Shown: positions 47,670 through 56,061 of the stretch, piece after piece
How positions within the stretch are numbered: position 1 is the stretch's first letter
Layout: every line of letters starts with the position of its first letter
Source of the DNA: Rhodococcus sp. 4CII
GTDB lineage: Bacteria; Actinomycetota; Actinomycetes; Mycobacteriales; Mycobacteriaceae
Assembly: GCF_014256275.1 (NCBI RefSeq)
Contig: NZ_JACCFE010000003.1
Location: forward strand, 124,001 to 188,000
Direction: 5' to 3'
DNA length: 64,000 nt
Made by a program: the position numbers and the translations under genes
Notes under the pieces: generated by a model
Seen by the model: the letters and a program-made list of their open reading frames with translations, nothing else
What the model was told of the DNA's origin: nothing
The model's database searches: none

Positions 47670-48017
47670 GCTCCCCCCTTCGGTGTCAGCAAACCTACCT
47701 TGTCGCGCACGGTCTGCCCGCGTTGCGACGACACCGTTCGGGGCGCTTGGGGTGCCGGGCCCTGGTCCGCTGTCCGCGCGAATCCTCGGCGTGACATCGG
47801 CTCGGCAGTCCCCGCTTGGTGCGGGTCATTGGGGGCCGGGGACCTGCGGCGGGGTTATCCGCGCCGCCCCTACCCGCCGCGCGGTGCTGCCACAAATGTT
47901 GGGCCCGGAGCAGCGCAGCCGCGGCGCAGCCCGCGGGAAGGTTCGCCGCCCCGAACTTCATCACCTGTGGGTGAGTCGGCGCCCGCACCCGTTCGGCATG
48001 CTGGCCGAGAGGAGTGC
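47670..48017. other. intergenic stretch between converging remnants
   Basis: About 350 bases, GC-rich. A minus-strand frame LLTPKGGAWLANRAF near 47700 may be the missing start of YihY. No complete gene seen. Confidence 0.3.
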
Positions 48018-48275
48018 TTGGACATCACATGGGGGCATGCCGTGCCGGATCCGCCATCAGATTGGCCCGAGAACGTGTATTACAGGTTCGTTCTCGCTGA
48101 GGGTGTGTCCGAACGTGTCCTTGCCGCCTTCCCGGAACTGGTGGCACGTAGTGGGCCGGCAGACGAAGTCACGCTCTACGGGCGGGTTCACGGTCCCCCG
48201 GATCTGCGTGAGCTTCTCGCCCGCTTCGACGATCTCGGATTGACCGTGATCGAGATCCACCGAACTACCACTTGA
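48018..48275 (+). CDS. small hypothetical protein
   Basis: 85 residues from a TTG at 48018 (GAGAGGAG five bases upstream); a GTG at 48042 is an alternative. Sequence: LDITWGHAVPDPPSDWPENV, YYRFVLAEGVSERVLAAFPE and LYGRVHGPPDLRELLARFDD, ending LTVIEIHRTTT. Looks like a single ferredoxin-like alpha/beta domain with an acidic core. No family recognised. Confidence 0.5.
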   Translation: MDITWGHAVPDPPSDWPENVYYRFVLAEGVSERVLAAFPELVARSGPADEVTLYGRVHGPPDLRELLARFDDLGLTVIEIHRTTT

Positions 48276-48297
48276 CGGTTTTTCTCTCCGACCGTCC

Positions 48298-49269
48298 TCA
48301 GGTGCGGGCGATGAGGAGATAGGTCAGGTAGAGGGCGTAGCACCCGACGAAGACGGCGCCCTCGAATCGCGAGACTTTGCGGCCGGTCACGAAGACGGGC
48401 ACGCAGGCGAGCGCCACGGCGGTCATGACCGGTAGGTCGACGCGCAGGACCTCGGGTGGCACCTCGATGCCGCCGGGTGCGACGAGTGCGGTGATGCCGA
48501 GGATGAGGGCGATGTTGTAGACGCTGGAGCCGAGAAGGTTGCCGAGGGCGACATCGCGGTCTCCGCGCACCGTCGAGATGAGGGTGGTGACGAGTTCGGG
48601 CGCGGAGGTGCCGATGGCGATGATCGTCAGTCCGATGACAGCCTCGGAAACTCCGAAGGCCCGGGCGAGGTCCACCGCGCCGCCGACGAGCACTTCGGCG
48701 CCGACCACCACGATCGCGAGACCGCCGACGAGGAGGGCGAAATCACGCACCAACCGGGCGGCCGACTTCTCCTCGGGGGGTGGCGCGAATTCGTGGTCGA
48801 ATTCGGCTTGGACGGTGGCCGGTTCGTGGCGTCCGAGGCGGACGATCGCGGCGGTGTAGCCGAACCCGAACAGGATGAGGATCGTGCCGTCCAGCGTGCT
48901 CAGTTGCCCGTCGCGGGCCAGGACGAGAAGCAGGACCGCCGCGAATGCGATGACGGGCAGGTCGGTGCGCAGCGTCTGGATGCCCAGCGCGATGGACCGG
49001 ATCGCGGCGCTGCCGCCGAGGATCAACAGCAGGTTCACGATGTTGGTGCCGACGATGTTGCCGACCGCCAGCGCTGCGCTGCCGGTGAGTGCCGCGTCGA
49101 TGCCGATAGCGAGTTCGGGGGCACTGGTACCGAGCGAGACGATCGTCAATCCGATCACGATCGGTGCAATGGCCAGCCGCGCCGCGATCCGGGATGCTCC
49201 GCGTACCAGCAGCTCGGCGCCACCGATGAGGACGACCAGGCCGCCACCGACCGCGAGTGCTGCATTCAC
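48298..49269 (-). CDS. CaCA-family calcium/sodium antiporter (YrbG-like)
   Basis: 323 residues with ten hydrophobic segments arranged as two homologous halves. Each half has the ion-binding alpha repeat: IVIGLTIVSLGTSAPELAIG and AVIGLTIIAIGTSAPELVTT, followed by GNIVGTNIVNLLLILG and GNLLGSSVYNIALILG. A hydrophilic loop (EFDHEFAPPPEEKSAARLVR) separates the halves. It exchanges sodium or protons for calcium (or potassium) across the inner membrane. Cargo of the mobile element, read leftwards like arcA. Confidence 0.93.
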   Translation of the reverse strand: MNAALAVGGGLVVLIGGAELLVRGASRIAARLAIAPIVIGLTIVSLGTSAPELAIGIDAALTGSAALAVGNIVGTNIVNLLLILGGSAAIRSIALGIQTLRTDLPVIAFAAVLLLVLARDGQLSTLDGTILILFGFGYTAAIVRLGRHEPATVQAEFDHEFAPPPEEKSAARLVRDFALLVGGLAIVVVGAEVLVGGAVDLARAFGVSEAVIGLTIIAIGTSAPELVTTLISTVRGDRDVALGNLLGSSVYNIALILGITALVAPGGIEVPPEVLRVDLPVMTAVALACVPVFVTGRKVSRFEGAVFVGCYALYLTYLLIART

Positions 49270-49360
49270 CGATCTTTCCCCCTGCCCTCGGTGTCATGAC
49301 CGACTCGACATGGCGGGCAGGCAGGCACCGCAGCACCACCGGCCGTGGGGCAGGTCAAGG

Positions 49361-49741
49361 TCAGCTCAAGGCCTTCGCCTTGAGCTGCTCGAACTCCGCC
49401 GAGCTGATCGTGCCGGCGTCGAGCAGTGCCTTGGCGTCGGCGATCTGCTCGGCTGGGGACTTTCCGGCAATGTCCTTGATGTAGGTGTCGGTGGCCTCCT
49501 TGGCCGCCTGCTGGGCCTCGCGCTGCCGGTCGGCGATGCCCCGGCCGCGGACGATCAGGTACACGAACGCCGTGAGATAGGGCAGCACAATGAGGAAGAT
49601 GATCCACAGGATCCGCGCGATGCTGGACATGGTGCGGTCGCGGAACAGGTCGGTGAGAACCTGGAACAGCACGATCAGGTAGGCGACGAAGGCGAACACC
49701 ATCAGCGTGTACCAGAATAGTTCCCAGAACGAATCCAACAT
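49361..49741 (-). CDS. SHOCT-domain membrane protein with PLDc_N segment
   Basis: 126 residues from ATG 49741 (GGAGAGTCG upstream). Two helices, WELFWYTLMVFAFVAYLIVL and ARILWIIFLIVLPYLTAFVY with a DRTMSSIARILW cytoplasmic link (PLDc_N-like), then a charged linker RQREAQQAAKEA and a C-terminal SHOCT motif AEQIADAKALLDAGTISSAE followed by FEQLKAKAL. Proteins of this type occur in actinobacterial stress islands; role unknown. Confidence 0.85.
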   Translation of the reverse strand: MLDSFWELFWYTLMVFAFVAYLIVLFQVLTDLFRDRTMSSIARILWIIFLIVLPYLTAFVYLIVRGRGIADRQREAQQAAKEATDTYIKDIAGKSPAEQIADAKALLDAGTISSAEFEQLKAKALS

Positions 49742-50066
49742 GGTCGACTCTCCTTCAGGTGTGGGGCTGCCCGGGTTCGGGAAGCCTCGGGGTGCTCGGG
49801 GCGGTCTCACTGGAGGCGGTGCGGTTGCGGGCCACCGCCGGGCGAAGTGCCTAACCTGTTCGTAGAGGGCGGATTCGGCGCTCTCACCGCTCGTTGCCGT
49901 ATCCCCTCGGCCGTGCCCGGAACCTGCGACTTCACTTCACCAGTACGACCGGCAACAGCACGGTGTCCAGTGCGGTGACGAGCCGTACGACGATGGTCGC
50001 GAGGATCCAGGTACGCCGGCCCGAGCTGGTCAGGCCACCGAAGAGCGATGCGATCAGGAAGATTCG
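49742..50066 (-). other. intergenic region with an in-frame membrane-protein remnant
   Basis: Bases 49932-50066 of the minus strand are open in the same frame as the DUF6131-like gene, directly beyond its stop: IFLIASLFGGLTSSGRRTWI, LATIVVRLVTALDTVLLPVV, then LVK and a stop. This could be the end of a lost membrane protein. The rest (49742-49931) shows nothing. Confidence 0.35.
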
Positions 50067-50222
50067 TCAGTACCAGTACTGGCGTCCGCCGACCTTCTGC
50101 CCGCGCAGTCCGAGCAGCAGGAGGATCAGGCCGAGGACAGCGACGATGAGGCCTGCGATCCACAGCGTGGAGATCTTGACGATCAAGCCGATGACGATGA
50201 GAACAACACCGATGGCGATCAT
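50067..50222 (-). CDS. DUF6131-like small membrane protein
   Basis: 51 residues from ATG 50222: MIAIGVVLIVIGLIVKISTL, WIAGLIVAVLGLILLLLGLR, then GQKVGGRQYWY. Two hydrophobic helices around a short turn and the G-GGR-YWY end fit the DUF6131 family of tiny actinobacterial membrane proteins. AAGGAATTG upstream. Lies 42 bases downstream of arcA, same strand. Confidence 0.7.
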   Translation of the reverse strand: MIAIGVVLIVIGLIVKISTLWIAGLIVAVLGLILLLLGLRGQKVGGRQYWY

Positions 50223-50264
50223 GGCCAATTCCTTTGTAAGAGTGGGCTCGGGTTTCGCGCACGG

Positions 50265-51503
50265 TCAGAATTCGATCGGGTCGCGGCTGATGGGGCAGGT
50301 CATGCAGTGGCCGCCGCCGCGGCCGCGGCCCAGTTCGGCGCCGACGATGGTGATCACTTCGATGCCTTCCTTGCGGAGCAGGGCGTTGGTGTGGGTGTTG
50401 CGGTCGTACGCGAATACGACCCCCGGTTCGGCGGCGACGAGGTTGTTGCCGCTGTCCCATTGCTGGCGTTCGTTGGCGTAGAAGCCGCCGCCGGTTTCGA
50501 CGATCCGGAGCTTGCTGAAATTCAGGGCTTCGGCGACCACGTCGACGAACGGTGCCTTCTCCTCGGTGACCTCCACACCGGTGTCGGACGGGCGCAGGGA
50601 GAAGGTGTGGATGCCCCCGACGATGTCGGGGAAGATGGTGACGCAGTCCCGGTCGGCGAAGGTGAACACGGTGTCCAGGTGCATGGCGGCCCGGAGTTTC
50701 GGCATTCCGGCGACGATGACACGGTCGGCGGCCTGGTTCTGGAACAGGGACGCGGCGACCTGGGTGATGGCCTGGCGGGAGGTGCGTTCGCTCATCCCGA
50801 TCAGTACGGCGCCGTTGCCGATCGGCATCACATCGCCGCCCTCGAAGGTGGCCAGGCCCCAGTCCTGTTCGGGGTCGCCCCACCACACCTGCGCCTCGGT
50901 GAAGTCGGGGTGGAAGGTGTAGATCGCCTTCATCAGCAGGGTTTCGTCGTGCCGGGCGGGCCAGTAGAGCGGGTTGAGGGTGACCCCGCCGTAGATCCAG
51001 CAGCTGGTGTCGCGGGTGTAGAGGGTGTTCGGCAGCGGTGGCATCAGGTATTCGCGGACCCCGGTCTGTTCGCGGGCGAGAGCGAGGTATCCGGGCCTGA
51101 AGTCGTCGGGCAGGTCCGCGGTCGCCAGGCCCCCGATCAACAGGGTGGCCAGGGTGCGGTCGTCGAGGCCCTCGAGGTAGGCGCGGGTGTCCTCGACCAG
51201 GCCGAGTCCGACCTCGTTGGCGACGATCTTGCGGTCCAGGATCCACGTCTTGGCATCGGGGACTGCGAGGGTGTCGGCGAGCAGGTTGTGCAGTTCGATC
51301 ACCTCGATGCCGCGCTCGCGCATCTTGGTCATGAAATCGAAGTGGTCCCGTTTGGCGTTCTGCACCCACAGCACGTCGTCGAAGAGCAGGTCGTCGCAGT
51401 TGCTCGGAGTCAGCCGTTCGTGGGCGAGGCCGGGGGCGCAGACCAGGACCTTGCGCAGGGTCCCGACCTCGGAATGGACACCATGCGGTGCGCTGCTGAC
51501 CAT
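50265..51503 (-). CDS. arcA: arginine deiminase
   Basis: 412 residues; converts L-arginine to citrulline and ammonia, the first step of the ADI pathway, giving ATP with carbamate kinase and raising pH. Family motifs: LYTRDTSCWIYGGVTLNPLY, FEGGDVMPIGNGAVLIGMSE, LRAAMHLDTVFTFADRDCVT and GRGGGHCMTCPISR with the catalytic Cys close to the C-terminus. AGGAGAAG precedes the ATG at 51503. It follows arcD by 14 bases. No carbamate kinase or ornithine carbamoyltransferase gene is present in the element, so citrulline must be handled elsewhere in the cell or exported. Confidence 0.96.
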   Translation of the reverse strand: MVSSAPHGVHSEVGTLRKVLVCAPGLAHERLTPSNCDDLLFDDVLWVQNAKRDHFDFMTKMRERGIEVIELHNLLADTLAVPDAKTWILDRKIVANEVGLGLVEDTRAYLEGLDDRTLATLLIGGLATADLPDDFRPGYLALAREQTGVREYLMPPLPNTLYTRDTSCWIYGGVTLNPLYWPARHDETLLMKAIYTFHPDFTEAQVWWGDPEQDWGLATFEGGDVMPIGNGAVLIGMSERTSRQAITQVAASLFQNQAADRVIVAGMPKLRAAMHLDTVFTFADRDCVTIFPDIVGGIHTFSLRPSDTGVEVTEEKAPFVDVVAEALNFSKLRIVETGGGFYANERQQWDSGNNLVAAEPGVVFAYDRNTHTNALLRKEGIEVITIVGAELGRGRGGGHCMTCPISRDPIEF

Positions 51504-51517
51504 GTTCTTCTCCTGGA

Positions 51518-53029
51518 TCACTGGTGTGGAAGATACGGGGGCTCGGCCGGAGTGGGCTGTTCGATCTGGATGGCACCGGTGGCCATCAGCACGATGCCGA
51601 CGATGGCGCCGACCAAAACGACAGCGAAGATCGTCAGGCCAGGACGGGTGAATACGGTCTCACCCTGTTTACGTCGCGCGGAGTAGTAGAGAAACGTTGC
51701 CGGAGCGAGCAGCACGCACGAGAGAAAGAGGAACAGGTAACCGGCCGCCCACAGCAGGAAGAGGGTGTAGACGGTGGAGATCGCAGCCACGACAAGTTCA
51801 CGGGTGCGACCGGGGTCGCCTGCGGGGTAGCCATCGTGCGTGAGAGCGATTTTCAGGGCATAGGCGGAGGCGAGCGCAAAGGGTAAGAGTGCCAGCGCCG
51901 CGGTGAGGTCGAGGGTGAAGTCCAGGGCGTTGCCGATGAACTGCACGGCGAACAGGATCGCGGTGACCAGGATCGAGGTCCACAACACCGCCGACTCAGG
52001 GGCGCCGTGCTTGTTGAGTCGTTCGAAGTAGGGTGGGAAGTCTTTGTCTTTCGCTGCAGCGTAGACAACATCAGCGGCGAGCAGCTGCCAGGCGAGATAG
52101 GCGCCCAGGACCGAGACGATCAGTCCGACCCTGATGAGAGTCCCGCCCCACTCGCCGGTCACGGATTCGAGCACGCCTCCGATGGAGGGCTGCTGCAACG
52201 CGGCGATCTCTTCTCTGGGGAGGATGCCGTAGGACAGGATCGAGATACTGGCGAACAGAGCCAACACCGAGAGGAACCCGAGGACGGTTGCCCGGCCGAC
52301 ATCGGACCGCTTCTTCGCGTGGCGCGAATACACGCTCGCACCTTCGATGCCGAGAAACACGAACACCGTGATCAGCATGGTGCCTTGTACCTGCTGAAAC
52401 AGGGAGTCCCCGCCGACAAGGTCGTATCCGCCGGTCAGATTGTCGGCGAAGACGTCGGACTTGAAGAAGAAGATCACGAGAACCAGGAACAGCAGCAGCG
52501 GAACCAATTTCGCGACGGTGACGATCGTGTTGATCCATGCCGCTTCCTTCACGCCGTTGCGGATGAGGAAGAAGAACCCCCACACCGCGACTGCCGACAC
52601 CGCGAAGGCCCACCAGGTGTCGCCCGACCCCAGGATCGGCTCGAGATCCGGGACCAACTGCGACACGGTGGTCATGATCAGCACCCAGTAGAATGCGTTT
52701 CCGGCGCAGGCGGATGCCCAGAACCCGACCGCGGAGAGGAAACCCGGGTAGACGCCGAATCCCTCACGGGCGTAGACATACACGCCGTTGTCCAAATTCG
52801 GTTTGCGCCGCGACAGGTTCTGGAACACGAAAGCGAGGGCGAGCATCCCGGTGCCGGCGATCGCCCAGGAGATCGCCGCCCCGTACACGCCGGTCTCGCT
52901 CGCGAACCGCGAGGGTAACTGGAAGACTCCTGCGCCGACCATCGAACCGACAACCATCGCGGTCATCGCGGTCAGACCCAGCTTGCCCGTTGCGTTCGCG
53001 GTGCTCACCGCGGCGGTGCCTTCGGCCAT
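51518..53029 (-). CDS. arcD: arginine:ornithine-type antiporter (APC family)
   Basis: 503 residues, 12 predicted membrane helices, basic amino-acid/polyamine antiporter type. N-terminus LGLTAMTAMVVGSMVGAGVF has the APC signature GSMVGAGVF; later ASACAGNAFYWVLIMTTVSQ, LITVFVFLGIEGASVYSRHA and LGAYLAWQLLAADVVYAAAK as in ArcD. It would import arginine in exchange for ornithine or citrulline. First gene of an arcD-arcA operon; a clear intergenic region lies upstream. Confidence 0.93.
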   Translation of the reverse strand: MAEGTAAVSTANATGKLGLTAMTAMVVGSMVGAGVFQLPSRFASETGVYGAAISWAIAGTGMLALAFVFQNLSRRKPNLDNGVYVYAREGFGVYPGFLSAVGFWASACAGNAFYWVLIMTTVSQLVPDLEPILGSGDTWWAFAVSAVAVWGFFFLIRNGVKEAAWINTIVTVAKLVPLLLFLVLVIFFFKSDVFADNLTGGYDLVGGDSLFQQVQGTMLITVFVFLGIEGASVYSRHAKKRSDVGRATVLGFLSVLALFASISILSYGILPREEIAALQQPSIGGVLESVTGEWGGTLIRVGLIVSVLGAYLAWQLLAADVVYAAAKDKDFPPYFERLNKHGAPESAVLWTSILVTAILFAVQFIGNALDFTLDLTAALALLPFALASAYALKIALTHDGYPAGDPGRTRELVVAAISTVYTLFLLWAAGYLFLFLSCVLLAPATFLYYSARRKQGETVFTRPGLTIFAVVLVGAIVGIVLMATGAIQIEQPTPAEPPYLPHQ

Positions 53030-53534
53030 GATTCGACACTCGCTCCCACCGCGCAGGTGCCGCGGATTCAGTAGTTTGCGATTGCGACAGTATAAACCCC
53101 GATTACTGCCCGTTGCCGATTAATGATCTTTTGCTGTACGACACGAGGGTTGGACCCACACATGTTCGAAACTCGCTGGTGACAGCTCTGTTTTTGCGGG
53201 CGCTGTGAGCGTACGGGTCCGCTAATTTTGGCCTGATTGTGAATTCCTTTGTCCCTGAATCGGGTCGCCAATTTATGGGAGTTCACTTATCCGTAAATCC
53301 GGTCCGTTCGGCGCACCCATGGAGATCGGTGCGCTTCCCGATTCGATTCTCCGGTGGCTGACCGACGCCGGCTGGGACACCGCGCCCGCACTGCGGTGCC
53401 CCGATCACTCATCCAAGTAGGACAGTCCCTCGATGTGGGCCAGGGAGTGCCAATTTCGGCCCAGAACAACCGACAAAGCAACCCCGGTGGTTACGTCTCA
53501 CTTGATGACGAGGTTCCGAGCTCGAGGTAATCGA
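53030..53534. other. arcD upstream region, A/T-rich
   Basis: About 500 bases with no convincing gene; 53085-53285 is A/T-rich (GATTAATGATCTTTTGC, CCAATTTATGGGAGTTC), the likely promoter region of arcD-arcA. GTGAATTCC and GGGAGTTCAC around 53238 and 53278 form a loose inverted repeat that could be a regulator site. Confidence 0.45.
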
Positions 53535-53918
53535 TCAGGCGCGGATGACCGGAGCGGCGCGTGCGTCGCGGTGGAGGTTGTCGTTCTCGATGGTCAGTAC
53601 GTGCAACGCGCGAGCGAACGTTTCGCTGGTCAGGCGGTAGCGGTCTCGTTCGTCTCGCAGCGACTGGTTGGTCTTCTGCAGGGTGGCGATCTGCTCGCGG
53701 AGCTTGACTTCGTTGTCGGGTATTCCGTGGCAGGTTCGTCGCTGCGCGTAGAAGAGATCTTTGAGGTCGGTGTGCTTGTGGGTCAGTTTGTTTCGCTTCA
53801 CCCCGGCTTCTTGTGCGAGGGTGACGATGTCGAGTTTGCCGGACGACCGCAGCGGTGTTCCCGTGAACAATCGCTGCATGGCCGCGGTGATGGCACGCCG
53901 GTCGTCGTCATCGGTCAA
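53535..53918 (-). CDS. small HTH/coiled-coil partner of the recombinases
   Basis: 127 residues. An N-terminal helix-turn-helix (DIVTLAQEAGVKRNKLTHKH) is followed by a long coiled coil, VKLREQIATLQKTNQSLRDE then RDRYRLTSETFARALHVLTI. This is the build of TnpC/DUF6262-like accessory proteins of Tn554-type elements, which stimulate transposition and set orientation. Its GTG/ATG start at 53918 overlaps the end of the recombinase gene at 53908 by 11 bases. Confidence 0.65.
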   Translation of the reverse strand: MTDDDDRRAITAAMQRLFTGTPLRSSGKLDIVTLAQEAGVKRNKLTHKHTDLKDLFYAQRRTCHGIPDNEVKLREQIATLQKTNQSLRDERDRYRLTSETFARALHVLTIENDNLHRDARAAPVIRA

Positions 53919-56061
53919 CGTCGGTCTCCTCGCGGTTCGTGGTGCGGGTCTTCTCGTGTTGTTCGACGAGTTTGTTCAGGTGGGCTGCTCGTTGACGGAG
54001 GCGTTCACGCAGCGGCATCGGGGTGGCCGGCTCGGCGATTTCGTCGCGGAGTCGGGCGATCTCGGTGCGCAGTGCGGCGATGTGGGTGTCGGTGCGCGCA
54101 ATGTTCGCACAGGCCGGATCGCATCGGTCGGTCGCCGGGGATTTTGACCGGCCGGACGGGTGGGCGCGATCTGGGTGGCAGAGCGCTTTGGTGGGGTCGT
54201 AGTTGCAGGTGAGGAAGGCCTCGGGGTTGTCGTGAACGTGGAATTGCGGAACTTTGAGCAGGGCGCGGGCCTGTGTAGGGGTCAGGAACATGCCCTCGTA
54301 CCGGTTCCGGGCTTCGGTGGCGGCGCTGATCAGGCGGCGTGCGGCGGGCCCGGAGACGTGTTCGCCGCGGTGGAGACGATCGGCGACGGTGTCGAGGTAG
54401 TCAGCCATGGCTCGTGCGGTTTCGATGTCGAGGGTGCGGCGTAATCCGTCGCGGGCTCGTCCGGCGTAGCCGTCGGTGACCGTGGACGCGCGTAGGTGCC
54501 CGTACTGCACCGCGAGCGCGACGCGCCCGCCGGGCAGGCGGGCGATGTGCCAGGCGAGAGTGCGCCGGAAGCGGTTGACGTGCACCGGGCCGTGCGGATC
54601 GTCGGGGATGCGTTCGTCGGGGCGGGTGCGGGCCGCGTAGTCGTTCAGCCATGTGGTGAAGGCCGAGATCCGCGCGTTGGCGCCATGACAGGTCAGCGCC
54701 TCTCCACGCCGCTTCCGGGAGCCTGACGTGGTCGAGGCCCAGGAAGTTTTCACGGGGAACAACAACGGCCCATCCGCCATTCGCTCGAGCACGCGTACCG
54801 CGCGGACCACCGGCGCGATCGCGGTCCAGGGCGTGTCCCGGGGAAGCCCTCCGACCACATGCTTGCCGTCGCCGTCGCGGGCGCCCTTGAAGTAGTTGCC
54901 GTGGATTTGGTAACCGTGGGGGCGCGGGTCGTCGGGCCCGGGTTCCGGGCAACACCTGACCCGCAGTTCGAGCGCTTCACCGGGTCTCATCCCGGTCAGA
55001 TACAAGATGACGATCAGGCAGGCGGTGGACAGTCGGTGCATGAGCTGAGGGGCCTCGTGGAAGGTGATGTGCTCGAGCCACGCTTGCCCGTCCACGCGCC
55101 CACGAATGGGGCTGCTCAGCGGTGCCTCCTCCGCCACGGACAGGTGCGATCCGTAGGCCCGGACGGCGTGGCTGGCCTGCTCCTTGCTGGCATTGGCGCG
55201 GCCGGCGAGGTAGGAGATCGCGAGCATCGGGCGCCCGTTGTGGATGCAACCGGGCAGCGGCCGATTCTCGGCGGCGTACTGTTCGACCAGCTTCCGCATG
55301 GCTGCGGACGCCGCGGGGTCGGCGTGCGGCCGGATCCGGCCGGTCAGCGTGTGGTGTTCCTGCCAGGCGGCGAGGATGTCGTCGGCGAAATCGTCGACGA
55401 ACCGCATCGCCCAGATCAGCAGCGGCGACATCACCGCCGGGTGGATCGGGGGTGTGCCGTTCTCGTTGGTGGTGTCGGTTCGGGGCAGGTAGTCCCGCAT
55501 GCATTCGGCCTGCCACGGTGGCATCGGAATGCGGTCGCCGGGCGGCAGGTGCGGGGCGAACCCCCACAGCAGGCTGACGGCGGCGAGGCGATTGACCGCC
55601 GTCGTCGTGGAGATCCCGCGACGGCCGACCTCGACGGCGTAGTCGGAGAGGTCGTCGACGGTCAGCGCGTCGAGGTCGGTGATGTTGCGAGCGAGCAGCC
55701 ACTGCGCGAGTTGGCACCATTGGCCGACGACGTTGCGCATCGAGGCCGGGTGTAGCCACTTGCGTCGGTGAGCATTTCGGCTCCCCAGCAGCGCGTCGGG
55801 GGTCGGGAGGTTGACCAACGCCCACCCGGCCCGTCGGAACGCCGGCCGCAACGGCAGCGGGAACAGCTGCCAGTTCAGGCAACGGTGCGCCTGGTGGTCG
55901 TTGGTGTTTAGCGGGGACAGATCCCACCGCAGGTCACCGAACCGGGACACAGCCCCGGGTTGAAGGGTGTCGGGCAGTCGGTGCGGATCGAGGAAGGGGT
56001 CGTCGTCGTGTACCAACCGGTGCTGGTCACCGCTGGGGTTCGAGGCGGAGGCGGCGGTCAT
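53908..56061 (-). CDS. large tyrosine recombinase C (RIT/Tn554-type)
   Basis: 717 residues from ATG 56061. Core-binding domain: MRNVVGQWCQLAQWLLARNI, DLDALTVDDLSDYAVEVGRR; catalytic domain: CLIVILYLTGMRPGEALELR (catalytic Arg I), later VNRFRRTLAWHIARLPGGRV and ALAVQYGHLRASTVTDGYAG, with His and the nucleophile Tyr. A C-terminal Cys-rich region (CDPACANIARTD) and coiled coil RTEIARLRDEIAEPATPMPL follow. It overlaps the upstream recombinase by ATGA. Third of three recombinases. Confidence 0.85.
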   Translation of the reverse strand: MTAASASNPSGDQHRLVHDDDPFLDPHRLPDTLQPGAVSRFGDLRWDLSPLNTNDHQAHRCLNWQLFPLPLRPAFRRAGWALVNLPTPDALLGSRNAHRRKWLHPASMRNVVGQWCQLAQWLLARNITDLDALTVDDLSDYAVEVGRRGISTTTAVNRLAAVSLLWGFAPHLPPGDRIPMPPWQAECMRDYLPRTDTTNENGTPPIHPAVMSPLLIWAMRFVDDFADDILAAWQEHHTLTGRIRPHADPAASAAMRKLVEQYAAENRPLPGCIHNGRPMLAISYLAGRANASKEQASHAVRAYGSHLSVAEEAPLSSPIRGRVDGQAWLEHITFHEAPQLMHRLSTACLIVILYLTGMRPGEALELRVRCCPEPGPDDPRPHGYQIHGNYFKGARDGDGKHVVGGLPRDTPWTAIAPVVRAVRVLERMADGPLLFPVKTSWASTTSGSRKRRGEALTCHGANARISAFTTWLNDYAARTRPDERIPDDPHGPVHVNRFRRTLAWHIARLPGGRVALAVQYGHLRASTVTDGYAGRARDGLRRTLDIETARAMADYLDTVADRLHRGEHVSGPAARRLISAATEARNRYEGMFLTPTQARALLKVPQFHVHDNPEAFLTCNYDPTKALCHPDRAHPSGRSKSPATDRCDPACANIARTDTHIAALRTEIARLRDEIAEPATPMPLRERLRQRAAHLNKLVEQHEKTRTTNREETDVDR

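Noticed and set aside
50307..51686. 459-residue open frame on the plus strand
   Set aside because: Antisense to arcA; no motifs.
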